Assembly (NCBI GenBank): GCA_900239685.1
Contig: OENT01000091.1
Location: forward strand, 1-64,000
Length of the DNA stretch: 64,000 nt
Direction of reading: 5' to 3'
From: Rotaria macrura
Taxonomy: Eukaryota; Rotifera; Eurotatoria; Philodinida; Philodinidae
Under the pieces are notes generated by a model. The model had not been told where the DNA came from and searched no databases. It worked only from the letters and a program-made list of their open reading frames with translations. The translations under genes and the position numbers were made by a program. Positions 26,457-40,412 of the stretch are shown piece by piece; positions within the stretch are counted from its first letter, which is position 1, and the number at the start of each line of letters is the position of its first letter.

Positions 26457-29400
26457 TATAAGTAATCGAATTCTATTTAGAAAATAGAAGAAATTTAGTT
26501 TTTATGCAATGACTGAAGTATATTGTGACCTGTTTTTTCTTGAATTGTTTAAATTTTCCCAGGACTTTTATCAATGATCTAAAAGCACAGACTTTGATAA
26601 ATAAAAACATTTTCTTTCTGTTGGACTTTCTGTTTCATCAACTTGTTATATTATTAAGGGGATGACACGTAGACAATGTCTTTCATTCATAAAGACCTTG
26701 ATCGAATCATTTGTATATGCATGTCTACTAATATCGGAAGGCACGTCTACTACACGCAATACCAGATTAAGAACATCCTAATAAACGCAATGATCTATCT
26801 CGTGCAGTTCCTCGACTATAAACTACTTATACATCTAATTTCATTGTGTATTTTTTTCATTGACATTATAAACAATCTAATTACAAGTGAGAGATCTTCG
26901 TCTATATAAACAATAGAAAATTGGCACGATTTTCCTCGGACATACAAAGAAATGATAGAGACATGAGTACTATATTGTCGATGCAGTTTGTCAGTTTTGA
27001 CAAATTTATCAAACAAAAAACAGAAAAGATAGAAATATTCAAGTGTAGTAACAATTTTATGTCATAAATTTTGATTGATTGTACCGACTCTGACAACAAT
27101 ATAGTCTGCTAACTTATTTCGTATCATTACTATTCAAAATATATTTCTTCACAGATTATTACTACTATTGAAAAAGTTGAAATATAATAGCGTTTTACTA
27201 GCTGTGTTACATATAGCATAGACTTTTAAAAATAACAAATACTAATTAGCTACTAGCGTTCTATACAAAGATTCAACAAGATTCAAACGAGAAACTTAAA
27301 CAAGAAATGAAAGCATATTCTCAACATACTAAGTTTTAAAATTTTTATCTTTTCAATAATCGTACTTGAATGATAATATGTCTAGTTTCAATCTGACATA
27401 ATCTTCGTAATTTTAATATTTCTAATTGCACTATTCCTCAATGTTTCATCGTTAGTAAAACGCAAAATTTTCAATCAAATAATTTTTTTTATATACATAC
27501 ACTTAAACAAGGCGAGAAATATTACTTTTATAAATTTTTTCATCATTCCTATAAAGTGTACTCAAGTAATCATCAAGAATAGGACACTAGAAAAAAAATT
27601 GCTTGTCCAAAAGTAAAGGAAAATACAAATACCAACAGTTTATGTCTAAAATAGTTCTATTGCACAGTTAAAAAAATATCTCCTAATGATGTAAAAAATT
27701 TTACAAACAAAGCTACTTACTTCTGTCAACTGACTAAAACTTCAAAAAGAAAATGAATCTTCATATTTACAAATTTCTAGTTTATAGAAAATAGTAGTAA
27801 TAAAAAATAAAATAAATGCTTCAATGCATGTTTTAATAAAGATAATCCATCTAAGATATTATCAGCAGAAAAAAAAATAGACAACATGTCATCCAATGCT
27901 TAGTTCTGTAGACTACAAAACAAACTTAAGTTTTACCAGAAAGAAACAGTTTCTCGTTCGAGAAGAAAATCATTTCTTTTTCTACACAATAAAGGACATA
28001 CGACGACTTGATTCTTATAAATATTTGTATACTGAAATCTAATTTTTTTTCCATCGTATAAATAACGCGAATCGGAACTCATGTCACCTATTGTACAAGA
28101 AGAATATGTGATGAATTATTTAGATCTGAACTTACACTTGAATAGGATTAAACAGAACAAATAGAGCTCCTTGAAAAATGACTACCTTCAAAAAAATCTA
28201 TTCACCATGAGATATCGTAGTCATCGAATAGTTTTCCAGAAAAATATACATCTCTATAGATTAATACCGTTTGACTAACGTTACAACTTATTATTCGAAT
28301 TACTTAGAATAATCTCAAAATCTTATTTAGTTTATTTTCTTCGCGTAGGATATTTTTAAAAAGATAGTTCATACGACCATCTAGTGACAGAAAACAACAT
28401 CAGAATCCTCTTGTTTCTGTAATACTTGATCAATTTTAAACTAATTTCATTATAGGAAAACGTCGCCATAAGTTCTTTGATGTGATAAGTTATAATGACA
28501 TTAGGCCTTACTATGCTCGATGTGTGTATTCGATTCCTCGAACATTCACACCAACATCAACTCATATTGACATACAATAAAAGGAGACGATAAATCTTCT
28601 GAAAATATTTGATTAGTAATTTAACAAACTAAAATCAACTCACTATTTCTAATTATAACAACCAAAGATCGTAATTTCCAATAGATAATCACAACGAATC
28701 GATCATGAGCAAAACACATTTGCTACTTACCTTATCGAAATCTCATCATCTACTATTATAATTATGATTCATTCATTCATTGAGTCTTTTACTACCCTTT
28801 CATATTCACTATGTATAACCACTTACTGAACTCATTGAAATACTAACTATTTTATTTAGAATCTCTACTTTCATGACATCGTCATTCTGATTGGTATGAT
28901 GTTTCACGATAAGACTATTTGAACATGATGAGATAGTGATCCTAAGAAATAGAGTGCATGCCCTCAATAAGAACGGGAATTTTACAGAGTGATGTTGTGA
29001 CTGTTATATCTCTGTGAAAAATTTAACAAATTAATTCGAATTTTGCACCAAAGTAGAAAAATGTGTTGTCGACCGATTAATGAAAAAAAATTTCAAAAAA
29101 GTTGAAAAATGATCGAGATATGACCGGTAGTTTGAAGTCGACTGATGCCGTTCTAAATAAAAGCACTTTCCTCAATAAGAACGCTAATGCAAAAGTTGTC
29201 CCTATTTAGAACGTACCAGCAAAAATACATAGAGTAACNGTTACTCTATGTATTTTTGCTGGTACGTTCTAAATAGGGACAACTTTTGCATTAGCGTTCT
29301 TATTGAGGAAAGTGCTTTTATTTAGAACGGCATCAGTCGACTTCAAACTACCGGTCATATCTCGATCATTTTTCAACTTTTTTGAAATTTTTTTTCATTA

Positions 29401-30691
29401 ATCGGTCGACAACACATTTTTCTACTTTGGTGCAAAATTCGAATTAATTTGTTAAATTTTTCACAGAGATATAACAGTCACAACATCACTCTGTAAAATT
29501 CCCGTTCTTATTGAGGGCATGCACTCTATGTTGAAAATGATTCTCAAGTGATATCTAATTAAGTCAGAGTTTCATGTCTGACAGAAAAATTCTATCCTAG
29601 AGGAGACTAAATTTTGAGAAATTCATCAAAACTACTTCGTTCCATAATATATCCACTCATTTCTATCCACAAGTAGTTACATCTTTTGTTTAATGACATA
29701 GTACTGTATGTATACATAGTACATATCGATTTCATGTAAATTCATGCTCACAACTCTCTAGAAGATTTCTAAACTCTTTAAAAATTCACTTTCATTTTTC
29801 ATTCTATGCAATACTTACACCGGATTTAATAAAGTATAGACATTATATAGGATGAGAGTGCTTTTAGTGTTAACCACTGGAGAGGTTTTTTCACTAAATG
29901 ACTAGACAACTTACAGTAACTGATGTGTTTTACGATTATTCATATTGAACTAGTATTGTTCTCAATCCAAATCTGACTTGATATAGATCAATCGAATTCT
30001 TTTACTGTTCTCTTTCCGATGTATCGAATATATTCAGCTCAAATACAAAAAGTCATGGTAATTATTTCAACGTACTTCATTCGAATAAAATATTATCTTT
30101 TTATGGTAAACTCTAATTTAAAACATCATCAAGCTTTTTCCCTCACTCACTCTCTCAACCCATTAAAACCAAGTACGAAGGAAAAAGAACGTTGATAATA
30201 AAGCATCATTATTTTTCTCATGAAAAAGAGAACTATTGGTTGAATATTTTTATCCTTGATTTCTATAGAACCGATGGATTTACTTCGAGTCAGTTCGAAG
30301 AGGATCTAATGACATGACAAGTTCATACTTTTATTTATTGACTCTACTATTTTCTTAGTCTAGTTCTCAAGCAATTATTCTTGTTATGCTTATTAATTGT
30401 CTATATTTTTCTTTTATAGCCAACTGTCATAAATATACTTTGTGTCAATTTAAGTTCCATGTTTAGATTCGATCACGATTGAATGTCATTCTCTGAATAG
30501 AGCCATCCATTGATTCTCATCAAATGAACTTTTTTTTTCTTGAAAATATGCCAATATTCTCAGAAACTAATCGGATTTGTTTATAATTAGATTGATAAAA
30601 GTGTGAAATGAATCATAGTATTATTTTTCTTCTTTGTTTTTGGTCAAAACAATGATATTGATGACAATAACAAAACAAAAACAAAAACAGT
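26457..30691. other. Intergenic region containing a large palindrome
   Basis: AT-rich DNA between the peptide gene and the last exon of BUD23, both on the minus strand. The main structure is the palindrome at 28949-29529. The remaining ORFs are short and AT-biased, and I see no other gene. Confidence 0.5.
28949..29529. repeat. Perfect 581-bp palindrome with a single N at its exact centre
   Basis: Positions 28949-29238 and 29240-29529 are reverse complements of each other over 290 bp with no mismatch seen, around an ambiguous base at 29239. The outer ends read ATAGAGTGC and GCACTCTAT. Within each arm the motif CTCAATAAGAACG occurs twice, about 200 bp apart. There is no reading frame. It could be a foldback-type mobile element with no spacer, or a recent inverted duplication. 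The flanks differ on the two sides, so it is not a whole-read foldback artefact. The central N suggests the assembler or polymerase failed at the hairpin tip. Confidence 0.95.
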
Positions 30692-33600
30692 TTAAAAGGG
30701 TTTTGGTCGTTTTCGTGCCGTATATTTTGTATCGGGTCGAACATCTCTGAAACGAAAAATATCATCATTAAGTTTATTTTCATTAAAAGACATATTGAGA
30801 AAAGAATTAAGAAAAGAATCAGCTATTAGTAGAAATTTTTTCTAGATGCATTCAATGAATCAATGTCTCAAGTTACTAAAAAAAATGAAAGAAATGATTA
30901 TATAACATCTCTTCTTTCAAAACTTAGTCGATATCAATATTTTAAACTACTGTCATATCTCTATGGAAGATAAAAAAATTAACAATTCTATAAAAAAGTT
31001 GTGTTCTTAGACTATACAAATAACGATCTGTTTCATGTAAGGTTTTGAACCACCCAAAGAATTACAAATTGATTTTCATACGTACTATACCATTCTTATT
31101 TGTTCTACAAAGCAGTAAAACCATATTCAAGAGTTAATGCTAGCAGCAGGTATATATGTCTCCCGCGTATAATGATTGTTTCATTTTAAAACACAGAAAA
31201 CGCTTTCGTTGATTTCGGTATCACACACACTACCCGAGGTACATAATCTATCTTGATTTTAAAAGCATGTCCCCACACGACAGTTTCTTTTCTTCATTTT
31301 TTCAAAACACTCCGAGGAATCGAAAAATTTCCCAAAGCGATCGTACATGCACGTGGATATATTCTGCGTCTTTGCACATGCCATTATTGCAAAACAAAAT
31401 AAACACAAAAATCAGAATCATCGTCAACGAGTTTCATGAAGTAAAATATATTTTAAGAAAAATAATATCTTTTTGAACATATAACCTGTGATATCCGAGC
31501 ATCAGTATTTCCCACAAAAAAGACGAAATATGAAAGTACGATAAGAACACTAGTCTAATTTAAGATCTTTTGTTCTCTTCGTAACTTTCCATATGATGCA
31601 CAAGTAATAGGATAAATATTTGACCTTGTGTGCTTCATATAGAAACATGCAGAAGAATTGTCATGCCTTTGCAATCGTTCACATGTCAAACGCTCTACCT
31701 CTTTGGTAAACACGTAAAAGAATAAAACAGTGGGATAATCAGTTGACAGGAAATGTGCTTCTCTATTGACTTGTATATAACTGGATTTAGTTATACATTT
31801 ATAAATTAACGGTTCAAAAATAAGACATTCTGCTGTTTTTATATTAACTCATTTGAATCAGTCGGTGACAATAACAATTTGTTGCTTTAAAAATCTAGTC
31901 ATTTAAAGAAAAATGACGAACAATAAATTTGATGAAACTTCGACTTATCTATGCGAGAAGTAAACGTCCGCAAAAAAACTTTCTTACTTTTAAAATCTTT
32001 GAATAATCGGATATAATCTCAAGCAATATACAGGGGGTGCCAGGAAATTCACTTAACAAAAATAAAATTGCATATCTCCACTGAATCATGATTCAATGAA
32101 CTGATTTTTTTCCTGATGATAGAGAAAACTTCTAAGTTTTTATTCATCAAACAAAAGTTGAAAAGCATTTCTTAAAGCTATCATCATTTATTTACAAGAG
32201 AAGAAGTCACATTTGGACCAAAAATAAAAAATAAATTTTGAGTTTCGAAATCTTTACAGGATCTTCTAAAATGTTCGTGTACAGAAGAGCTCTGAAAACA
32301 CTAGCAACCACAGTTAAATTTTGATACGTTACCTCTGATGGGTATTCAACAGGAAAAAAACAAAGGTATTCGAAAACTTATTGACAGAATCTATTCTGTA
32401 AAGTTTTACCTGCTGATCATTTTTGTAGAAGATACATTCCATTTTAATCAAGAAATGACGGTACCTAATTCAAAATATTGGGAAATGTTAAATAACGCAG
32501 ATTGAAACGATGGGACATTTTCCAGTATTTTGACTCAAGCACCATCCTTTCTTGATGAAAATTGAATGTAGTTTTTACAAAAATAATTATCAGGAAAAGT
32601 TCTGCAAAACAATACTTGTGAATAAGTTTTCAGAGGTGTTTTTGTTTTCTTATGGTTGACTAGTTATAGAAGTGTTTGGAAAAAAAAGTTCAATTTCGTG
32701 TTGAAGTAGGTAGTACTAGTCTTCAAATGTTTTTAATAGCCTGCTGCGATACGAAAAAAACAACAACTTGGAAATTTTCTCTATCATGAAGAAAATAACT
32801 AGCTCGTTTGGTCAAGGTTCGATATAGATGATGCACAAGTTTTCTTTTTTTGTTAAGTGACTTTCCAAACATCTGGATATAAACACTAGACTTTTCGTTG
32901 ATTTTCCATGCCGTATAATAGATAATAATTAGGAAAAAGTGCTTTACATTTTACATAGTTCGAAAGATAAAATAACTTCCTAACAGCTGATTAAGAAAAA
33001 CAATTTGCAACTGCAACATTTGTCTATTGAATACATGATGCATTGATATTTTACACGTCGCCATCTTAAAATACAACATGAGAAACTCAAATCAAATTTA
33101 ACAGAGCAAGTATGTTTTTTCCTTGACATATTCAGCTCGTTAAGATGCTGTAAAAACTAATTAATAACACGATTCAAAACCGATGAAAATTTTTCATCTT
33201 CTACAAAACAAAGTTACTTTTCAGTATATTTCTGTTGTGGAATCGAATCTTTGTCTCTGTTGTTTTATATCATGTTGCACGGCGTAGCTAACTTTAGACT
33301 AGTGTACATTCGAAATGAATTGATCTAATTATCATGATTATTTATTTCACATTAAACTTCAAGTACAGTCGGCTAAATACTGGGATAATTTTCAATGAAT
33401 ATGAAAGAAAATAACAATACGTGCGGAAACAGAAATATTATTAGTTCATCAATGATTAAATTCTGTCTAACAACATGATTTTAGTATTTGGTATTTATTT
33501 GTTGTTGAAAGTACCTAGCCGTAGAGTTTAACAGATGTTCTTACAAGTGAAAACAAAGCATATCAGTGAACGAATAAGAAAAGATAATGAAAAGAAGCGA

Positions 33601-36600
33601 GCATTCGAAGTCGATTCATATTTGCTATTCAAACATAGGCGTTATCACTATTACCATTCGATCATAGTATTGAAAATCATTAAATGATTGAATTTAGCTA
33701 TTAGGAATTCAAGATTCAGTGTGAGTCATAAAGAACTTTACGACAAAAATACTTCAATACCTTCATATCGGTTCTAGGAATTGGGTTTATCTATTTTCCG
33801 TTAGTTGAAGATACTTTAGAGTGTTGTGTTTCATAGAATACAACTGCTGTTCGATGCTTCTTTGGACTATGAGTTTATTGATTTCAGTGAAAATCTTCCA
33901 TACTCAATTGAGATAATCAGACTTAGCTGAATTTAATATTTTATAGAATGGAAAAATCTTGCAAGTATTAATAAAAACTATTTCAGAAAATCTTGAGTTG
34001 TCAACATGTAATGAATTTTTCCTGAGAGTCCCACTATAGCCATATTTGAAGGCAGTGAATGTGTATTGTGGACTCAATCTATTAAGCTAAATTTTTGTTG
34101 TCAGTATACATACCATTAGGTAGTACGTGAAATATACGTTTCATGTAGAAGAGCTTAGCCACGAATATTCTAATGATTTCACTCGCCAACATTATGATAT
34201 CAGAGTTTTAACCGATAAATTTAACCGACCAGCTCGATATACGATTCTTTGCATAAAGGTACGCACAATCTCTTTTAGAGCGGTCAGGTCTAGATTTTTT
34301 CCTATCTTTCGTGAACTTTTTTCGAAATATCGCTCATCAAAGTGTTTATTTTTGTACAATAAACTAGTTTTCTGACACTGATGACTATTTCAATCTAGGA
34401 ATACTTCTGTTGAGGTAATATTCATAAAAAAATCCCTTATCTATTGTATCAAATCACTTCCATATCAAGTGATATTATCGGAACATAATGGAATCATTGT
34501 CTACCTGTGTAATTTGAGATATAACTGATTGTATTTTTCATAATTTTTTTGTTCCATAAGAGACGAAAGAAATCACTGAATAATCTTACGAAGAGACTCC
34601 AGGCATAAGCACAATCGATTTAATATTTCCTTGTCTAACGACTATTTCATCAATTCAGAAAATTAATATTGATGGAGTTAATGCAATTATGGTGGAAACC
34701 ATATGGGAAAATTTTTATCATCTAAATGGTAGAAGATTACGAGACTAAATTGCAGCACGTTAGAAAATCTTCTGTACAGTTTGAGACATCAAAATCTGTA
34801 TCAGCGCTTTAAAAGAGCAAATGTATCTTTAAAGTGATTTTCGAAGCAAACCGAAAAGATGGAAGAAATTGTTTCGTCGTGTAATTCAACTGAGACTTTG
34901 TTGTTGAAGTCCGCTACTTGCACCTCGACTTCAATGTTCATGGATTATCATGCTTCACAACTATAGCTTTAACAGTGTTATGAAAGTCTGAAGTGATAGT
35001 ATCTGTAGGGATTCAAATGTAGATGTAACTCATCAGAACACTGATATGTGCCTTCTGTATAGGGTGCAAAAAATGAACAATGACTCATATCAGCATACCG
35101 ACCTGTTCAGTCTGACCTGGACAAAACGCTACCCATTACAACTCTGCTTTATGTTTCGTGATCAGAGAGAGCTTGTTGCTTGAAATTTTTAAGGTGATTA
35201 GAATTCAACGATGCCTGTCACTGGTGTAAATTTACACTTGATTAATCGAATTATTCTTGAGATATTAGGTCTTCGGTATAGTTACTTTCTGTTGCATCCG
35301 CTATTTTAGGAATTTTAGGGGAAAATTCGTTAAAATTCGAAGTACAAGATTTTGTCAAAACAATCTTGTCTATGTTCGTAAGAACTCTTCCCTTTGTAAA
35401 ATATATAAAGCTCAGCAAAGTCTGATTATCTCAAAGGAGTAAAGAAAACTTTTACTAACATTAGAAAACTCTTAGCCCAAATAAGCATCGAACTATAATT
35501 GTTTTATGACACCTTCAATTCTCAAGTTTCTTCTATTAAAGAGAAAAAGACGATCCCGATTCACTGAATCAGCATGAAAGCTTTTTTGTATCACAAATTG
35601 CTTTATAGCCCGTCCTGTATAGCAGAGATCTGAATTCTGCTTTCTTTCGAAGATATCCTTTAGTAATTGGTAGTCATTTTGAGAATAAACAATTATATAA
35701 CATGCATACAATTTAGATTGAAACGTTTTACTGATGCATACCAGCTAGTGATGGGTTTTTTATCATGTATACCGGCTATACTCATCGAATTACAAGTAAT
35801 ATCAACTTCTATTCTGTTTGACTTAACATTCCAACGATTGACTGCAACTTAACACGAACGAAACTCTTTCAATAGTGTTTTTTTTTACTCATTGGAAAAG
35901 AATATTGGTAAATACATGAGTAATATGAACGTTAATTTAGTGTTAGACATCGATGTCTTGAATGCAACACAAGGACAAGGTAAAAATCTTTTTCTTATAG
36001 AATATTTTCATTAGAGTTATGATTTCTCTTGATCATTATCATACCTTCCTTTGTTTCTCCAACGTTCTTTTTTTTCCATGATCCATGTTCGACTTTTTTT
36101 CAATGATTTACCACGAAGATCTCTGTAGCGCTGTCTGTAAAAGTCAATCATTCACATAAATCTCTGATTATTTTTCCTATTAAAGAAAAATATTTTCTTT
36201 ACCGTTCTTTATTGAATCTTGCTTGTGTTGGAACATCTTCATTTCCCTCTTCGCCCGTTAAACCTTTTGGTAATTGTTGAACTTGTCCACCAGCAAACAA
36301 ACATAAAAACATTCTTTACAGAAATAGAACAATTGACAAAGTGAAGATAATTGCTAGTTCAATATACTTCTTTGCTCGTGTACTATTCGGATAGTCTACA
36401 ACAAGACCACCAGTGAAGCCAGCTTTCATCGCTTGTTGTGTGATCATATCAACCTGAATAAATAAATAAAATGAATTTCAAATTCATTCATTGATTACTT
36501 GATGTGGTGTTTCGGGATAAAATTGAAGCACAGCTCGAGCACCACGAGCCTAAAACAGACAATAATCTCATGATATTCGTTGATTAGTTCAATAGAGTTT

Positions 36601-38107
36601 ACCAAACAACTGTAGAGTGTTGAAAAAAATTTATAAAGTCTCTTTACTGGATTATGATAATTTTTATCAGCTTGACACAGCCATTGCAATGCTGATATAC
36701 TGAAAGAAAAAGAATAATAATATTTTGAAATTTGTTATATTAATTCAATACCTTATAGCACCATCGAATGAACCAGCGCGAAATGGCATTCCATAACCAA
36801 TGTCACCTAATGTCAGATCACCTTCGACTTCTCGCTCTTGTGCTACATCTACAATTATTTTTATGACATATTATTCTTTCAGTCAGGACTTATCACAACT
36901 TTTGTATACTAGCTTCTATCGACACATTACTGTTAGTGAGACTGGGAGAAATATTTCATCCAACGTGTTAAATCATTAGTTTGTTGAAACTATGTTCGGT
37001 TGATGTGTGGTAGAAAAGTTTTAGAAAAATTTCATTTTTAATTCTTCTATTCTTACAACATCGAGAGCAGACTGTGCTAAAGATGCGATTGTGTTATTTT
37101 ACATAGAACTTTGAATTCAATCTTAGCAAAATCATTAGATTGTTTCATTGAGATATTAGTAGCATCTTAAGAAAGAATTATTCTCATATGTAAGAGTAAA
37201 TTTTCATCTCTACATTGAGAAATTATTAGACTGGACTAAGATGAACCATAAGTTCTTTTCTGCTTCAAGTTTGAAGTCGGGTTTTTATTTCATTTAAAAG
37301 ATATCGTAACTTTGATTCACTGGAATTTTGTTACATCAAGACAACGAAATCATTCTAGATTTCTCTACTAATCATGATATAAATATCATCTCAGTCACTG
37401 GAAGACTTTGCTTCGATGAAATAACACAGCGATGAGTACAACTAGTCTAGAGATACACAGTTATGAACGTTTTGATGAAAATTTTTGCCATCGATATATT
37501 ATCTTTAGTCCTTCGGAAGTCCACAAATGAAATGAATACGTTCTTCCCCTATAGTTAGTCAATTTTTATTCATCATCGATCATGATTCTGATTCTCTTCG
37601 ACGTCTACTTAGTCTTAATAGAACTTATGTTTCTAATTGAAAATTGAACGATGTCCAACGTGTCCCTTTCTTAGTTATTAAAACGAACCTAACATTGCCT
37701 TTGAGATATCAAGTCCAATCCATTGATGACCTAACTCTGTTAGTACTTCTCCACTTAAACCAGAACCACATCTAAATAACACATAATAAGAAACAATGTT
37801 ACAGATATTTTCGTTCTTTCCTTACCCAATATCAAGTACTAAACATGATTCTTCATCGGGTAAATTGAGTAGTTCAATAGCACGTTCAGATAATTTCGTT
37901 TGTACATCGATGATATGTGTACTAAAACAATCCGTCACTATTTTCTTGCCTTTATATTTATCATCAAAATATACTTTTGTGAATATTTTCGAGCTTCTTC
38001 GTCGTTGTAAAACTAAAGCAAATTGTACACTATCAAACAATAACATGATTTATATTTCAACGTACAATATCCGGTGGACCTTGATGTTCAGGTCGTTTTG
38101 ATGCCAT
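30692..38107 (-). CDS. BUD23: 18S rRNA (guanine-N7)-methyltransferase BUD23 (WBSCR22)
   Basis: SAM-dependent methyltransferase that, with TRMT112, makes the conserved m7G of 18S rRNA and helps mature the 40S subunit. Exons on the minus strand, 5' to 3': 38066-38107, 37975-38012, 37826-37921, 37689-37771, 36752-36848, 36603-36699, 36499-36549, 36368-36453, 36203-36313, 36045-36134, 30692-30746. All phases agree and give 281 residues, the human length. Seen: [10 protein letters not shown] at the N-terminus, SAM motif [50 protein letters not shown], and a basic C-terminus (MEKKERW, then [13 protein letters not shown]). Most introns are 45-68 bp; one is 840 bp and the last 5,298 bp. Without the distant last exon, the frame reads through the 36044 donor to a stop at 36017-36019 and loses the conserved tail. 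The start is the first ATG and matches the family N-terminus. Confidence 0.95.
30747..36044 (-). other. 5.3-kb last intron of BUD23
   Basis: AT-rich intron between codons for KGR and DVRPD. It starts with GTATGA on the minus strand and ends with TTTCAG. It holds a decayed mariner-like element (32031-32877) and no convincing nested gene; its ORFs are under 85 codons and AT-biased. It is about 100 times longer than most introns in the same gene. Confidence 0.85.
32031..32877. mobile_element. Decayed Tc1/mariner-like or MITE element in the BUD23 intron
   Basis: The left end reads CAGGGGGTGCCAGGAAATTC then ACTTAACAAAAA. The right end, on the opposite strand, reads ATGTTTGGAAAGTC then ACTTAACAAAAA. 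About 21 of 26 positions match in the inner part of the inverted repeat. Both sides border TA-rich DNA (ATATA on the left, ATATAA on the right), compatible with TA target duplication. No transposase reading frame is seen in the 847 bp. Confidence 0.5.
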
Positions 38108-38907
38108 GTGAAGTTATCTCGATCAATCGTCTGTATTACGAAAATCAACTTACTTTTTTTTCGATGCGTATACTTGCTTTGCTATATTGCTGCTTATTAC
38201 TTATCTTTGTCTTATTGGAGAAAATTACTTTACCATATATGTAATAACTCGACAGATGACACTTTACGGCGATCAAAAAAAAATCCAATGCACTATTATT
38301 GTTTTTACACGCAAATGTTTAAACGACTTCTCCTATTTCAAGCGTAGCAATACTGGATAGATATTGATATACTTACAAAGTTTTTCTATCTTCTAATCTT
38401 AATAAAAAATACTTTTGAAAGTCTTATCAATTTTTTGACCAGAGAATGTTACATTTTCCAAGGCAATTATCAATCTTAAAAAGTCATATCTGTCACCTCG
38501 CGATTAAAATTGTGAAAATGAAGTGGTACGATTAAAATATCTCCAATTCATTTATTCGTATATAGAAATGGCTGAAGATTAGAGACTGGCGAATTCGAGT
38601 ATTTCACAAATCGGTCTACAATGCTTTTTTTTCAAATTTCAATTCAGTTGATTGATATTTTGCAATTAGATCATGATTACTTCAGAATTTTTCGGATCTT
38701 GAAATAGCAAAGTGGATTGAGTAGATTTGTAAATAGTTTTGTGATTGGAACTTATATTTTGCGTACTGCCCACTTATGTAATATAAAAAGCAAACAGACA
38801 ATTTTAGTTATTCAAAAACTACATTCGATATGCATTGTTGAACTGCTGATGGACTCTAAAGCTGTAAAAATAAATGTGAAAACTTCGGACTTAAGTCCGA
38901 GAGTTAT

Positions 38908-39434
38908 GTGTACTTCAAAAAGTGAATGAGACAAATCAGTCATTTTAGAATGTGTGCACGGAAGAAGTATCCTGGTAAACCTTTTTGGGAAACCCCAAAA
39001 CTAGTGGTTATCTGAGACATAACTAGGCATTTGGTTTCTGGATGCAGTTTTTGTGCATTTTCAGACCTTCCTCAGGCGATGTTTTGTTAGAAAGCTACGA
39101 TTTTGTTCAAAACTAATATCCGATTTCGGAATCAGCATTAAAGACTGAGTCGATTTATATACGTTGTGGATAATTCAGAGAAGAAACTTTTTCTTGAAAA
39201 AATCTCTGTACACCCCCTCAGGGATTGTTTGGTCAATAATGACAGTTTTTTCGATAACTCATCCATTTCTTGCCGGATCCTTCTCATCTTCGAACTTGAC
39301 CGAGATATTAATGAGACAATTCTGTGCACAAAATTTCAGCTCAATCGAATGTATTTGTAAAGAGTTATCGTGGAAACGGACGGACGGCAGGACACACTGA
39401 CCGATTCTAGAGTGTACTCACTTTTTGAGTACAC
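38908..39434. mobile_element. Inverted-repeat bounded segment, putative non-autonomous transposon
   Basis: The left end GTGTACTTCAAAAAGTGA is nearly repeated in inverse at the right end, whose reverse complement is GTGTACTCAAAAAGTGAG. The right terminus (39412-39434) is itself a hairpin, GTGTACTCA-CTTTT-TGAGTACAC. Just inside it lies CGGACGGACGGCAGGACAC, a style of repeat often seen near the ends of invertebrate transposons. No target duplication and no transposase frame were found. Confidence 0.4.
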
Positions 39435-40412
39435 AAACAATAATTCGAGACATTTACTTCCTAGTAACTATTTAAAACTATTGAATTCATATCATGCAGA
39501 AATGATAGTTTGATTGTTTGTCGATTTTTATTCTTTGATTAAGTCTTTGTCATACGTTGAAATAAATATTTATCATTTCTCATAAATTATTTCGAAAATT
39601 AGAAGTTATTTGTTTTATTTATATAGTTTTTCTATAAAATTTGAAATAAAATATGTTGAGAAATGATTTTTTTTTCATAAGCTCACAATCGAAGCAGGGC
39701 AATGATTAAAAATTGTGTATAAAACAAATGAATTTTCCGATAAGTAGAATAATTCAATATTTCTCATCATGTTGTAGTACTATCACATTGTAATAATGGT
39801 TGTAGAATCGTGTTTTGACATTAAGTGTTTCGTATTTAAATATGCATAGTGTGTGGTTTCAAATATATTAATAAGTTACCAATTTGTGAACAACGATCTT
39901 TTAAAAATCTTCAAAGTTCAAACATCAACGTGTAAGAGTTTTGCTGAATATTCATTCAAAAATAAGTATTCTTAATAATGTTATTTTTCATAAGACTCGT
40001 ATTGGGTTACGGAAAAACATGAAAATTGAAGTTGAGTACTCATAACTTCATGGCAGACTCTTCGTTTTCACGATTAGTGTATTTTTGCCGTTCCTCTGTC
40101 ATCATAGGATATGGCTGTGGCAGTAATCAATTTGGATACTAGAGTATTGTTTTTAAATAAATTTTCTCTATATTTTCCCGTTATTTTGGATGACGGACAG
40201 TACCCATACTCAGTAGGATTACCATTTTTTCCGACCTGTGGAGATGAAATTCAATCAGTTTACATGTATTTGTCGTCAAACAACTTTAAATTGTGAGCCA
40301 TATTTAGCTCAGCTTCTTTCATTGAATTAAAAATTGGATTTTTGTGATCATCTACTCTGATATATCAATGCATCACACCTATGTGTACGTCATTGGCATT
40401 GAATCATGCGAG

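Noticed and set aside
34127..34375. 82-codon ORF inside the BUD23 intron, possible nested gene
   Set aside because: No signal peptide, domain or splice signals; chance frame in AT-rich sequence.
36017..36044. In-frame stop making a 272-residue BUD23
   Set aside because: The conserved C-terminal exon at 30692-30746 restores phase and the exact family length, so this stop is intronic; kept only as a possible isoform.
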